Of a stretch of 64,000 nucleotides of DNA, positions 24,852 through 34,086 are shown piece after piece. Each line of letters starts with the position of its first letter. The stretch's first letter is position 1. The translations under genes were made by a program, and so were the position numbers. Location of the stretch: positions 59,483-123,482 of the forward strand of contig JAJRTR010000111.1 in the NCBI GenBank assembly GCA_024278215.1. Reading direction: 5' to 3'. This DNA is from a bacterium (GTDB lineage Bacteria; UBP15; UBA6099; JAJRTR01). Below the pieces are notes generated by a model. The model was not told where the DNA came from, did not search any database, and saw only the letters and a program-made list of their open reading frames with translations.

Positions 24852-25781
24852 ATGAAAGCAAAGGCGATAGTGGCAGTAATGGTGATGATGGTACTGGGCA
24901 TCGGGCTGACGCTTGTGTACAACATCACGGACGCAGGGGCGAAAAGAATGGCGACCCTGACGCATATCAAGGGAACAGTCAAGGTGAAAGCGCCCGACTC
25001 GGCCGAGTGGGCGGCAGCTACCGACAGGATGGTTGTAAACGAAGGCGACGAAATAAAAACGTCTGCCGGATCATCCGCCATCATAAAGATGGACGACGGC
25101 TCGATGGTCAAGATCGGTCCCCTGGCGAAGATGAAAATAGAAGCCCTCGGCAAATCCGGAAGGAACAACAAAACCGACATCGGAGTTTCCATCGGCAAAA
25201 GCTGGCAGAGGGTCAACAAACTTTCCTCAGACTCCTCTTTCAATGTGAAGACACCGACGGCAGTCGCCGGTGTGCGCGGCACATTCTTCTCGTCGGAAGT
25301 CGAACAGTCGTCGGATTCCACCTTTGACTGCTTCGACGGCGCGGTCGATGTGGGAAGCATCAACGATCCTAGTAATACTGTGCCCCTGACAGCCGGATAC
25401 AGGACGCAGGTAGCACCGGGCAGCAACCCCAGCCAGCCTTCGGCCATCCCGCAGGATGAATTGCAAAATGGGCAGGAGGGCTTCAGCAACAGCGAAGCCG
25501 CCATGGCGACTTATGATCTCCAGATCAGCGTCTCTCCTCAGGTCGTCAAACCCGGCGAAAACGCAACGGTCTCTCTCCAAGTGTTCAAAGACGGGCAGCC
25601 CATGCGCCAGGAAGTAGCTGTGAAACTAACTCTCTCGGGCGGTGCGACTTTTACCGACACCGGTGAGAACACAAAAGAAGTCAATACCGACGACCAGGGT
25701 GCCGCAACTCTCGAAGTTACATCCTCGAGCAATGAGACTGTTACAGTCAGTGCGGAACTCAGAATAAAGGTACAGCAGTAA
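24852..25781 (+). CDS. FecR-domain protein with C-terminal Ig-like domain
   Basis: A 309-residue exported protein. A signal peptide or anchor (IVAVMVMMVLGIGLTLVYNI) precedes a FecR domain at about residues 35-165: IKGTVKVKAPDSAEWAAA, VNEGDEIKTSAGSSAIIKMDDGS, VKTPTAVAGVRGTFF. Residues about 215-305 form a Big_1-like bacterial Ig domain (VSLQVFKDGQPM, DDQGAATLEVTSS). It lacks the cytoplasmic anti-sigma segment of classical FecR and no sigma factor is adjacent, so a structural or sensory envelope role is more likely. The ATG has a strong ribosome site (AAGGAGG). A GC-rich hairpin at 25811-25841 follows. Confidence 0.85.
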   Translation: MKAKAIVAVMVMMVLGIGLTLVYNITDAGAKRMATLTHIKGTVKVKAPDSAEWAAATDRMVVNEGDEIKTSAGSSAIIKMDDGSMVKIGPLAKMKIEALGKSGRNNKTDIGVSIGKSWQRVNKLSSDSSFNVKTPTAVAGVRGTFFSSEVEQSSDSTFDCFDGAVDVGSINDPSNTVPLTAGYRTQVAPGSNPSQPSAIPQDELQNGQEGFSNSEAAMATYDLQISVSPQVVKPGENATVSLQVFKDGQPMRQEVAVKLTLSGGATFTDTGENTKEVNTDDQGAATLEVTSSSNETVTVSAELRIKVQQ

Positions 25782-25810
25782 AACGAATTCGCCTGCTTTG
25801 AGATAAATCC

Positions 25811-25841
25811 GCCGCCGCGCCCGATACACAGGCGCGGCGGC
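25811..25841 (+). terminator. GC-rich hairpin between the two FecR genes
   Basis: GCCGCCGCGCC, loop, GGCGCGGCGGC: an 11-bp perfect stem. Only a weak T-containing stretch follows (TGTACCATATCTTT), so it may be an inefficient terminator or an mRNA-stabilising structure. Confidence 0.45.
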
Positions 25842-26008
25842 TGTACCATATCTTTATCCAGGGCGATTGTTCCCCGGCGTCCCTCCGGGATGCGCGGGAT
25901 TTTACCCATGCCGACTTAGATTTCGTATACAACAAAGGCCGTATGATGACACCAGATAAACACCACAGCAGTTTGAAATACCTGAAAACTAATAACAACG
26001 GAAATTAT

Positions 26009-29000
26009 ATGTTTCAATGTCGCCGCGTTGCTGTCGCGCTACTTGTGTTGCTCTCAATCGTCGCGGCGACACTTGCGCAGGCCGGCGACAGTACGCCTGT
26101 CGGCGAACTCGACAGCGTGCGCGGTCGTGTGATGGTGAGCCGCGCCGGGAGCGTACTGTGGGAAGACGCCGGCAACGGCGCGCTACTTTATAAGGGCGAT
26201 GTTGTGAAAACCCACTCGAGGTCGTCGGCAATGATAAGATTTGTCGACGGCAGTTTCCTCAAGCTTATGCCTGCAGGTAAAATCGTACTCGATCAGGTGA
26301 TTGAAACGACAGGTGTGTCGAGCAATGTCGTAAGCCTGAAGTCCGGCAAAATATGGGTGCAGGCAGGCAGCGACAACGATGTGAACAGGCTGCTTGTCGA
26401 GGCGGCCGGCTCGGTGATGGACACCACGGAAGGCGCGCTCTTTCTCGAGATCGAGCCCGGTCGCAGAAGGGCTTGCCTCGATGTGTTTTCCGGGAATGCT
26501 TCCCTGAGGTCGCTGGATAACCCCGAAGAAACAAGCACCCTCACAAAAAATCAGAGAACCATGCTCGAGGCGGACAACACCGGGTTCAACATCACCGATT
26601 TCGATAATGCTTTCAATACAGACAATGAGCAGTATTCATGTATCACCCCCTTGAAAAAGAAAGAGCCGGTTGTCGAAAAGAAGATTGAAGAGCAGCCCGG
26701 CAACGAACCCGAAGAACAAACAGAAGTAACGCTCCTGATCACGGGCAGAGCCGTAATTGAATTCGCCGGTGAAAAAGACAATCAGAATATTAGCGTTGTT
26801 GCCTTTAGTGAAGAAGGCGAAGAGTACATTTTAATCACGGGGCAGGCGACAATCACCTTCGAAGGCGAAGAAGCGCCGGCATCGGAAATGATGCAGGTTG
26901 TTGATTTTACAGAAACCGGATACGGCCCCGAAGAGGTGATAATCCAGGTTACCCGCCAGGCGACATTAACTTTCAGCGAAGGTGAAGAAGAAGAGGAAAC
27001 AGTAGTCACGGATAACGAAGGCACTGTGGTCTTCACGCCGGAATCATGCACGGCAAACGGGTACGAATGCGCAAGTGAACTTGACTGCTGTTCCGGGATA
27101 TGCTCCGGTAGTGTTTGCGCCGCGTCGGAAAGGTCTGTCCAGTATACGACAATTGTAGTTTCCTCACAGAGCAGTCTTTCGTTCAAATGCCAGGACGCGC
27201 CGACGATATCGGGCGTAAAAGTGGGCGGCGCATCGGCGGCCCGGGGAGATACCGTCGAGATAGAGGGCGGCGAATGCGAGACGGAAAAAAGCGTGAGCGC
27301 CGATTGGAGCGTGGCAAGCTGCGGCACGCTTAAAACCGAATTCAAAGCTTATGACTCGACCGGCGCGGTGCAGCAGACAGAATCCGGCAGCACATTCAAG
27401 ATTACTGCCGAAGCGTCGAAAGTCGAGATCAAGGCGACAGACGACGGCGGCGAATCAACATATAGTTTCAATGTCAAACTGAAAGAACATGAAAGCGTTT
27501 CGACACCGCCGGAAATAACCTCGTTGACTTATGCGGGCGAAACCATCGCCAACGGCGATTCCATCGACGTTACAATAGATTCCTGTGAAGAAGGCTCTTT
27601 CACAATGACAGGCACGGCGAAGTCGCGGTGCTGGGATATTTCATCCGTCAGCGTGACGCAGGACGGCGAAGCGCTGAGCGCGAGCGGTTTCACAGAATGG
27701 ACGGCCACAACGAAAGTCGCCGCGCAGGAAAAACAATCGGTTTTCATTGCAACCGTCACAGACTCGCGCGGAATTCCAAGCAGCGCATACAATTTAACCA
27801 TCAATTTCACCGTCGCTCCCGAGCTGCTCGAACCGCCGAAGATCGAGCAGGTCACTTATAACGAAACATCCGTATCACAGGGAGACACAGTCAGTGTTTC
27901 CTTCGACTCGTGCCAGGCGAAACAGGTGACACTCTCCGGCCAGGCATCCACGGCGTGTGGAACAATAAAGGAAATAAAGGCCACCAAAGACGGCGACAAC
28001 CTCTATACCAGCGGTGAGAGCGAATGGACAGCGGTGGACTCCATCTCGCCGACTGATGAAACCAAAGAGATAACGATCACTGCCGAAAACTCCAGCGGAC
28101 AAACCAGCGACGCCTTCATTTTTTCTGTCGAACCCGCAATAAATGTTTCACCGCCGGTCGCTGCTCTCGAAACGGTCAACAACACAACTATCGAGGATTT
28201 TTACTCGACGTTCAATGTCAACAAAAGCGATCTGGACAGCGGCAAGATGATAATCAAAGGAACCTCCGAAGCCGACACGTGCGAGATTCAGAAAGTCGAA
28301 ATATCACTCGATGACGCCGGCACATGGGAAGCAGTCGAGGGTACATATTCATGGACCTACGAGTTCACACCAAGCGAAGGTTCGTATAATGTCACCGCAC
28401 GCGCGGTCGACATCTTAGGCAACACCTCCGACGACTCGCAAACACTCGAACTCGTATACTCGCCCCTTAGCGACGAGGATATCGTTTTCAATGCCTTCGA
28501 AAAACTCATACAGGCATATCTCGACGAAGACAGCGCCGCTTTTATCGACCTGACTTCGCCGGATTATACCACCAACTACGACAGCGTCGAGGATGTGAAC
28601 CAGCTCGAGACTTCGCTGGACAACAAGTTCCAGGCAAACGAATATATATATCTCAGGTACGACATCGACTCGACAACCGTCACCGGCGACACCGCGAGAG
28701 TAGCTTTCCGCTGGGACAGCGACGTCTCTTCTTCCGGCTATTCACAGTACGGCGTATTCCAGTTTGCTAAAGAAGAAAACAGCTGGATGTTCTACACCGT
28801 CGAGGACGAAAATACTTTTTTGCGGTATACAAGCATTGTCGCGACGATCGATCTTACCTCCGGCGATACGGACCTTGTAGCAGACGAAGAAGACAGCACG
28901 GAAATAACAGCCGAGGTGCGCGACAGCGCGAAAAACTTTATCCGCGACGGCTCGATCGTTTATTTCCAGGTCAGCCCGTCGAACCTCGGTACCATAACAG

Positions 29001-29173
29001 CCTCGGCGGAAACTCTTAACGGCATAGCAAAGGCGACATTCACCGCGGGTAACGAATCGGGCTTTGCGGACATTACAGCCACTTCGGGCGATGTTACTTC
29101 GAGTAAAGTCGAGATCGAACTTCACTACGAACACGCGCCCTGTCCGCCGGATGATGTCGACTGCACACAATGA
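26009..29173 (+). CDS. Giant FecR-domain, multi-repeat exported protein with knottin-like motif
   Basis: About 1054 residues from ATG 26009, which directly begins a signal peptide (RVAVALLVLLSIVAATLAQA); an in-frame ATG at 25943 would add 22 residues. Order of parts: FecR domain (about 30-165); four short beta repeats with the core ITGQATITFEGEE (about 235-395); within them a cysteine motif C-x6-C-x5-CC-x3-C-x4-C (residues 347-370) with inhibitor-cystine-knot spacing; three tandem Ig-like domains of about 100 residues, each with a paired cysteine; a further Ig-like domain; an NTF2-like segment (about 830-935); and a C-terminal Big_1-like domain. Acidic linkers separate the parts. It overlaps the following lipoprotein gene by 4 bp. 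Extracellular or periplasmic; function unknown. Confidence 0.78.
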   Translation: MFQCRRVAVALLVLLSIVAATLAQAGDSTPVGELDSVRGRVMVSRAGSVLWEDAGNGALLYKGDVVKTHSRSSAMIRFVDGSFLKLMPAGKIVLDQVIETTGVSSNVVSLKSGKIWVQAGSDNDVNRLLVEAAGSVMDTTEGALFLEIEPGRRRACLDVFSGNASLRSLDNPEETSTLTKNQRTMLEADNTGFNITDFDNAFNTDNEQYSCITPLKKKEPVVEKKIEEQPGNEPEEQTEVTLLITGRAVIEFAGEKDNQNISVVAFSEEGEEYILITGQATITFEGEEAPASEMMQVVDFTETGYGPEEVIIQVTRQATLTFSEGEEEEETVVTDNEGTVVFTPESCTANGYECASELDCCSGICSGSVCAASERSVQYTTIVVSSQSSLSFKCQDAPTISGVKVGGASAARGDTVEIEGGECETEKSVSADWSVASCGTLKTEFKAYDSTGAVQQTESGSTFKITAEASKVEIKATDDGGESTYSFNVKLKEHESVSTPPEITSLTYAGETIANGDSIDVTIDSCEEGSFTMTGTAKSRCWDISSVSVTQDGEALSASGFTEWTATTKVAAQEKQSVFIATVTDSRGIPSSAYNLTINFTVAPELLEPPKIEQVTYNETSVSQGDTVSVSFDSCQAKQVTLSGQASTACGTIKEIKATKDGDNLYTSGESEWTAVDSISPTDETKEITITAENSSGQTSDAFIFSVEPAINVSPPVAALETVNNTTIEDFYSTFNVNKSDLDSGKMIIKGTSEADTCEIQKVEISLDDAGTWEAVEGTYSWTYEFTPSEGSYNVTARAVDILGNTSDDSQTLELVYSPLSDEDIVFNAFEKLIQAYLDEDSAAFIDLTSPDYTTNYDSVEDVNQLETSLDNKFQANEYIYLRYDIDSTTVTGDTARVAFRWDSDVSSSGYSQYGVFQFAKEENSWMFYTVEDENTFLRYTSIVATIDLTSGDTDLVADEEDSTEITAEVRDSAKNFIRDGSIVYFQVSPSNLGTITASAETLNGIAKATFTAGNESGFADITATSGDVTSSKVEIELHYEHAPCPPDDVDCTQ

Positions 29174-30855
29174 ATTCCTCAGGATTTCCATATAAGCCGT
29201 TTTTCAGGGTGATCGCCCTTGCTGTTCTTGTCGTCTTGTTTTCAGGATGCGGCGGAGGCGGCGGGGGCGGGACTGCCGTTGCTCCCACACCGCCTGCCAC
29301 CGGCGACCCGCCCGTTCAATCCAACTGGTCGCCCGCGAAAAACGCTTACGTCAATACCTCATCTTTTACTCTCACTTTTAATACGGACGAACCGGCAGTC
29401 TGCCGCTGGGCATCTGTCGATGTCGATTTCAGTGCCATGGCTTCGGCCTGCACGACGAGTTATACGCAAAGCCATAGCTGCGCGATCACAGGTCTGAGCG
29501 AGGGCGCCGCATACGTGTATGTCTCGTGCGCCGACAGCGAGGGCGACAGCGACACGAGCGCGACCAATGAGAATATTTCATATTCGGTCGACATGTCCGC
29601 ACCCTCGGTTGCAATCATACTGCCCGAAGCGGACAGCATAATCGATCTTTATGCACGCTCGTCGGACCTGCCCGTTGTCTCAGCCTCCTACAGCGACGAC
29701 AGGTCGGGTATTGACGTTACGTCGCTGAATGTCACCTTTACTGCCATGAACCGAACTATGTCCATAACCAACCTTTTCGGCAAAGACCCCTCGGCCAACA
29801 AGAGCGATTCGCGTACAGACGAATCCGTAAGCGACCCGCTCGCCAGAACATCCGTATCCGGCTTCGCCGCGGGCTCATTCACATCGCCTGCCGCCACATG
29901 GACTGTATCCCACACGGGAAACGGCAACACCCTAAACATACTGGAGGCCGGAAGCGACAGGATTGTCGTGTGGGACACGGCGGGAGCCGGCCTGTGGATA
30001 ATAAACGTTTCCGGCGGCGCGACCACCGAAGTCGTCCTCGGCGCATCGCCATCGTCGGTGGCCGTCTCGGCAGACTCCGGCAGACTCTACGCTGTGTTTC
30101 CCGGCGACACCCGCCTGCACGAATACAAGCTGTCCGATGGAAGCGCCGCAGGCACTTATGATCTGCCCGGCCAACCGGCATTGCTCGCACATAATGCGCT
30201 ACTTGACCGGCTATACATATCCTACGAATCGCGGCTCGAAATCGGCATATACGACTGCGCCGCCGCCTCTTTGTCCGCTGCTGTCACGGTCGCGGCGATT
30301 CCCGAAATACTGGCGGCATGGCCGGGCGGCGACGGTAACATATTGACAATCGCGGATTCGGGCGGCGACTACAAACTCTTTGAAATATCCGACGCCGGCA
30401 CAATCCTGCAATCCGTGTCCGTTACCCTCCAGATTCCAAAAGGCGTTATGGTGGATTCGGACAGCGGATATATCCTGGTTTCCGATTTTTCGTGGGAAAG
30501 AGTTGTTGCAGTTAATATGAGCACCGGCGCGACGACACAGATCACAGTCGGCAATGAACCGCGCAGAATATTCAAAGGCAGCGGCGGTACAGCCTATGTT
30601 GTGAATTCGGGAGACAGGACGATTACGCCGATAGACATGAACACGCTTACAACAGGTGGAGACATCGCCCCGGCCGCGCCCCCCGTTGACGGTGTTTGCT
30701 TAAGCGCAACAGGAGAATGCTATCTCGTCGAAGATGTCTGGGACATTTCGACACAGGTTTCCGTCACAATTACCGCATCTGTGGATGACGCCGCGGGAAA
30801 TACCGGAGACGGCTCCGTCAAAATATACGTGAATCCGCCTGTGCCGGGAGAATGA
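29170..30855 (+). CDS. Lipoprotein with beta-propeller-like repeats
   Basis: A 561-residue lipoprotein. The signal ends in a lipobox VLFSGC followed by a run of glycines, a common flexible linker after the lipidated cysteine. Residues about 45-150 are an Ig-like domain with cysteines; about 255-510 contain YncE/NHL-type beta-propeller repeats (ASPSSVAVSADSGRLYAVF, IPKGVMVDSDSGYILVSDF, GNEPRRIFKGSGGTAYVVNS). The C terminus returns to an Ig-like ending. The ATG overlaps the preceding FecR gene by 4 bp (ATGA), so both are translated together. The acceptor membrane is not certain, but outer-membrane attachment is plausible. Confidence 0.78.
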   Translation: MNSSGFPYKPFFRVIALAVLVVLFSGCGGGGGGGTAVAPTPPATGDPPVQSNWSPAKNAYVNTSSFTLTFNTDEPAVCRWASVDVDFSAMASACTTSYTQSHSCAITGLSEGAAYVYVSCADSEGDSDTSATNENISYSVDMSAPSVAIILPEADSIIDLYARSSDLPVVSASYSDDRSGIDVTSLNVTFTAMNRTMSITNLFGKDPSANKSDSRTDESVSDPLARTSVSGFAAGSFTSPAATWTVSHTGNGNTLNILEAGSDRIVVWDTAGAGLWIINVSGGATTEVVLGASPSSVAVSADSGRLYAVFPGDTRLHEYKLSDGSAAGTYDLPGQPALLAHNALLDRLYISYESRLEIGIYDCAAASLSAAVTVAAIPEILAAWPGGDGNILTIADSGGDYKLFEISDAGTILQSVSVTLQIPKGVMVDSDSGYILVSDFSWERVVAVNMSTGATTQITVGNEPRRIFKGSGGTAYVVNSGDRTITPIDMNTLTTGGDIAPAAPPVDGVCLSATGECYLVEDVWDISTQVSVTITASVDDAAGNTGDGSVKIYVNPPVPGE

Positions 30856-30957
30856 GTGTCCGGCGTTTTTCAAGGCGGCGGACGCGGATGCGCCACAGGG
30901 TATTGACCGGGCACAAAGCTGCGGCTTGCCTGTAATCCGGTATCAAACAGTATTCCT

Positions 30958-32115
30958 TCAGGTCAGTGGTCCTGACCATGTGAAATTCCTGTCGCTGATC
31001 TTCCCGAATAGCCTCGCTGCCGCGAGGCCATAGTACGCTTTTTCGCACAATTCGAACCAGCGGCTGCACCGTTTATCGTGCGGACGAACGCACGTCTGAA
31101 TATAGCCGCCGGAGTACACGTCATAAATGTTGTAGCCACCCGGATAGTCCATGGTGGCGGCTGTCTCGACAAAAGGAACGGTTTTTCCGCCGCCCCGCCT
31201 CAGTATCCGTTTATTTGCGTGAGTGTGTGCATAAAAAACACCGGCGACTGTCGGGTGCGCGTCTATGATCCCGAGGAACCTGCCGACACGGTTCACGAAT
31301 GAGCGTTCGATGCTCCGCAGCGGTGGATTGTGCAGGTAAACAAAGACCGGCATGTGTGCCATACGCTTCATTTCTTTCTCGAACCATTCGAGCTCGGCCA
31401 CCGGAAAAGTTGTGTATCCTGATTTCGGATGGATGCAATCGAGCAACAGGAATCCGCAGCCTTTGTGCTCGAACGACTGCCAACCATCGCGCACGCCGAA
31501 AGTGTTTCTGAAATAATCTTCGCGCATCCCGCCCGCCCGGTCGTGATTGCCCCTGATGATGTAATACGGATGTTCGAGCGAGTCCATAATTTCTTTCGAG
31601 CGGCGGATATTCCGCTCGGTATGATCGGTCACGAGGTCGCCCTTGACGATGATGAAATCCAGCTCGAGTTCATTCAATTCCCTGACGACAGCTTCATTTG
31701 TGTATTGCCAGAAGGGAACACCGTCTATGTCGAGCTTGAGGCCCGGCGTGAGCGGCAGCCACTTGAGGCCGGGAAGTATGATCAGCCCGTATATTTCTTC
31801 GCCGACATGAATATCGTTTATTGTCGCAAACCGGAACCTGAACCGGCCACCCGGTTTTTTCAGAGTATCGAACGCGCCCTTATAAACTGTGCCGCCGCCT
31901 GCGCTGATCTGAAATTTATAAGCCGCGCCGGCAACAAGTCCGTCGAACGCGGCAAGGTAGTGCCTGCCGTTCACAACTTCCACGCGTGCGCTGAGTTTCT
32001 TATTGTCAACAGGGGATGAACACGACGCAACGAAATCGGCGGGCCTGTCCGCGCGCCAGTTTACGCGCGCACCGCGCTCGGACACCGTGACGATCTCGAC
32101 ATTGCTGATTTTCAT
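30958..32115 (-). CDS. Calcineurin-like metallophosphoesterase with N-terminal fibronectin-like domain
   Basis: A 385-residue protein. Residues about 1-85 resemble the fibronectin-III-like domain of purple acid phosphatases (VTVSERGARVNWRADRPADF, LVAGAAYKFQI). The catalytic domain shows the dimetal motifs in order: NDIHVG, VKGDLV, IRGNHDRAGG, YLHNPP and AHTHANKR. It should hydrolyse phosphate esters, but the substrate is unknown. No signal peptide is visible, so it is probably cytoplasmic. The gene is convergent with the lipoprotein gene, ending about 100 bp from it. There is no clear ribosome site before the ATG. Confidence 0.87.
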   Translation of the reverse strand: MKISNVEIVTVSERGARVNWRADRPADFVASCSSPVDNKKLSARVEVVNGRHYLAAFDGLVAGAAYKFQISAGGGTVYKGAFDTLKKPGGRFRFRFATINDIHVGEEIYGLIILPGLKWLPLTPGLKLDIDGVPFWQYTNEAVVRELNELELDFIIVKGDLVTDHTERNIRRSKEIMDSLEHPYYIIRGNHDRAGGMREDYFRNTFGVRDGWQSFEHKGCGFLLLDCIHPKSGYTTFPVAELEWFEKEMKRMAHMPVFVYLHNPPLRSIERSFVNRVGRFLGIIDAHPTVAGVFYAHTHANKRILRRGGGKTVPFVETAATMDYPGGYNIYDVYSGGYIQTCVRPHDKRCSRWFELCEKAYYGLAAARLFGKISDRNFTWSGPLT

Positions 32116-32175
32116 AATATTTGTAACCGGGCACGAATGAAATCACTGGTAAAAAGTATGAATTATTTGTAAATG

Positions 32176-33978
32176 CTACTTGAGAACCTCTTTGATGTCC
32201 TTGAACACTGTAGTGTTTTCAGATAATGAATTTCTGCCCGTTGAAACCTTATCGCTGAGATAAATCTTCAGGCCGTCCCTTTCGGGTTCGGAAGCAACAT
32301 AGTCGATCCATTGTGTCATGGCTGGGAAGTCGGGCCGGGCGGATAAGTTCTCCATCAATTTAACATTTGCCGATTCGTGATCGCCCGGAAAGACCACGAG
32401 TTTGTCGATTCTTTTGTCGTATACCGAGGCAATGTATGCAAGCGACGGACTCATCAGCCCTTTTGCGGCCACGATGATCTCGAACGAAGCGTTGCCTTCG
32501 CCTTGTTTCCCGGCTGCTACCGGTGATAGCACCTGCTCGGTGAAGTCTATCGCGCGGCGGATGTCAAAGGTCGTCTGGAGCATAGCGTCCGCGGTAGTAA
32601 CGGCATATTTTGAAATGAACGATCTGCCGTCCACCGCCCTGCCGCCATGATATTCGAGATCGAAAGCGACAAACATATACCCGGCGTCCGTTGCGGCTTT
32701 CATCATTTCTTCCGCTTCGTTTTTGTCGCCGTTCACTTCATGCACATAGATCACCGCTCCCTTTAAAGCAGACGTGCGGTCGCCGATCACAGCATGGCCG
32801 GTCACCTTTTTATCGTGCGTGCTGAGGAACACAAAGTCTGTTGCACCGTCGATAAAAGCTGTCGTTGACGCACCGTCCGGTACCAGCGGCAGAAACGATT
32901 CATAGGCGAAAAGATCATAAAGCGGAATAGCTGTCCGGGGCGGGGGTAGCGGCTTCTTGCGTTTCATATTGAAAGGTTTGGTATTGTTCCCGAGCACCTG
33001 CGCGCCGATCTTGGCCGGGTCTTTGTCGCCGATAAGATAATCGTTGAAAAACTTGTCGATATACGGGTAAGCATTATCGAACCCCAGGTCGTGGTCTTCG
33101 TTGAACCAGACAATTATCTTTGGTTCCTTCAGGCGATTATAAAGGAGTTTGTTCGAGCCGGGATTAACGAGTATGTCGTGCTTCGCATTCAACATGAGCA
33201 CGGGCCGTGGAGAAATCAACTGCGCCAGATTTATCGGGTCCGCAGGTGCGACAACACGCCTGAACAACTTTATATCAAGCGGATGCGCACCCTTTCTTAA
33301 TCCAAGCGCCTCCGCCACGACGCTGTGTTTAAGAAGGTATCCCCAGTCCGCGCCGCCGACCGCCAGTGCTACGGCCCTGAGTCGCGGCTCCTCCGCCGCC
33401 AGCGCGGCACCGATTATTCCACCCATAGAACCGCCGATGTAGCCCACCCTGTGGATGTTTATATCGTCCCGCTGTCCCATGAAATCTATTCCGCGCTTGT
33501 AATCTATCACTGTCTGGATCATTGCGTCGCGCGACGAATACGGCAACTTCGAGTACATATCTTTGCCCGGCACTTTCCTGTCGCCGTGGTATTCGGGATC
33601 GAGCGCCATAGCGGCGCAGCCCTTCGCGCTGAGCTGCTCGACCGCCTGGAACAGCATGTTCTTGCTACCGCCGTATCCCGACATGAGAACAACCAGCGGA
33701 TACGGTTTATCGCCCTTCGCGGGCAATGAATAATAACCGGGAACCCGCTTGTCGTGCCTGCTGTCGATCTCGAAGTAGTAGACAGTATACGCATCAGTTT
33801 TTTTGTGAACCTTCTGCGTCGCGTTCAGCGGAAGGTCGGTGTCGTAGGCATAGAACTGATCGATAGGCCACGTATTCCGACTGTTGCTGTTTGCAAGCAA
33901 CGGCCCACATGCGAACAGGTTAGTGAGAAACAGTGTGCTTATCAGCAAAAAGACTTTAGTAAAATATTTACGGTTCAT
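32176..33978 (-). CDS. Exported tandem alpha/beta hydrolase, second copy degenerate
   Basis: About 600 residues. A signal segment ends in LFAC, a possible but non-ideal lipobox. The first alpha/beta hydrolase domain (about 60-330) has the nucleophile elbow GGSMGG (Ser184), oxyanion strand VLMSGYGG and the late EDHDLGF histidine. A second, shorter domain (about 355-590) repeats the same landmarks, EYHGGRAVDGRSF and DAMLQTTFDIRRAIDF beside EYHGDRKVPGKDM and DAMIQTVIDYKRGIDF, but has AAKGLMSPS where the nucleophile should be. The ATG at 33978 has a GGAG ribosome site; a TTG at 34005 is less likely. Substrate unknown; an esterase or peptidase-like acyl hydrolase is plausible. Confidence 0.82.
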   Translation of the reverse strand: MNRKYFTKVFLLISTLFLTNLFACGPLLANSNSRNTWPIDQFYAYDTDLPLNATQKVHKKTDAYTVYYFEIDSRHDKRVPGYYSLPAKGDKPYPLVVLMSGYGGSKNMLFQAVEQLSAKGCAAMALDPEYHGDRKVPGKDMYSKLPYSSRDAMIQTVIDYKRGIDFMGQRDDINIHRVGYIGGSMGGIIGAALAAEEPRLRAVALAVGGADWGYLLKHSVVAEALGLRKGAHPLDIKLFRRVVAPADPINLAQLISPRPVLMLNAKHDILVNPGSNKLLYNRLKEPKIIVWFNEDHDLGFDNAYPYIDKFFNDYLIGDKDPAKIGAQVLGNNTKPFNMKRKKPLPPPRTAIPLYDLFAYESFLPLVPDGASTTAFIDGATDFVFLSTHDKKVTGHAVIGDRTSALKGAVIYVHEVNGDKNEAEEMMKAATDAGYMFVAFDLEYHGGRAVDGRSFISKYAVTTADAMLQTTFDIRRAIDFTEQVLSPVAAGKQGEGNASFEIIVAAKGLMSPSLAYIASVYDKRIDKLVVFPGDHESANVKLMENLSARPDFPAMTQWIDYVASEPERDGLKIYLSDKVSTGRNSLSENTTVFKDIKEVLK

Positions 33979-34048
33979 TTTTCTCCATTCGTTTATAAGG
34001 CTCAAGGGATATTATACATTTTCAGGTGAAGTTATTTCCACAGGCACT

Positions 34049-34074
34049 AACCCGGCTATGACGGGTTTTTTTTT
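34049..34074 (+). terminator. Intrinsic terminator facing the + strand between two - strand genes
   Basis: AACCCG, 7-nt loop, CGGGTT followed by eight further T. It terminates + strand transcription, yet both flanking genes (hydrolase and hemW) are on the - strand. It may stop antisense transcripts or be a leftover of a lost gene. Confidence 0.6.
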
Positions 34075-34086
34075 GCTGTCGAAAAA

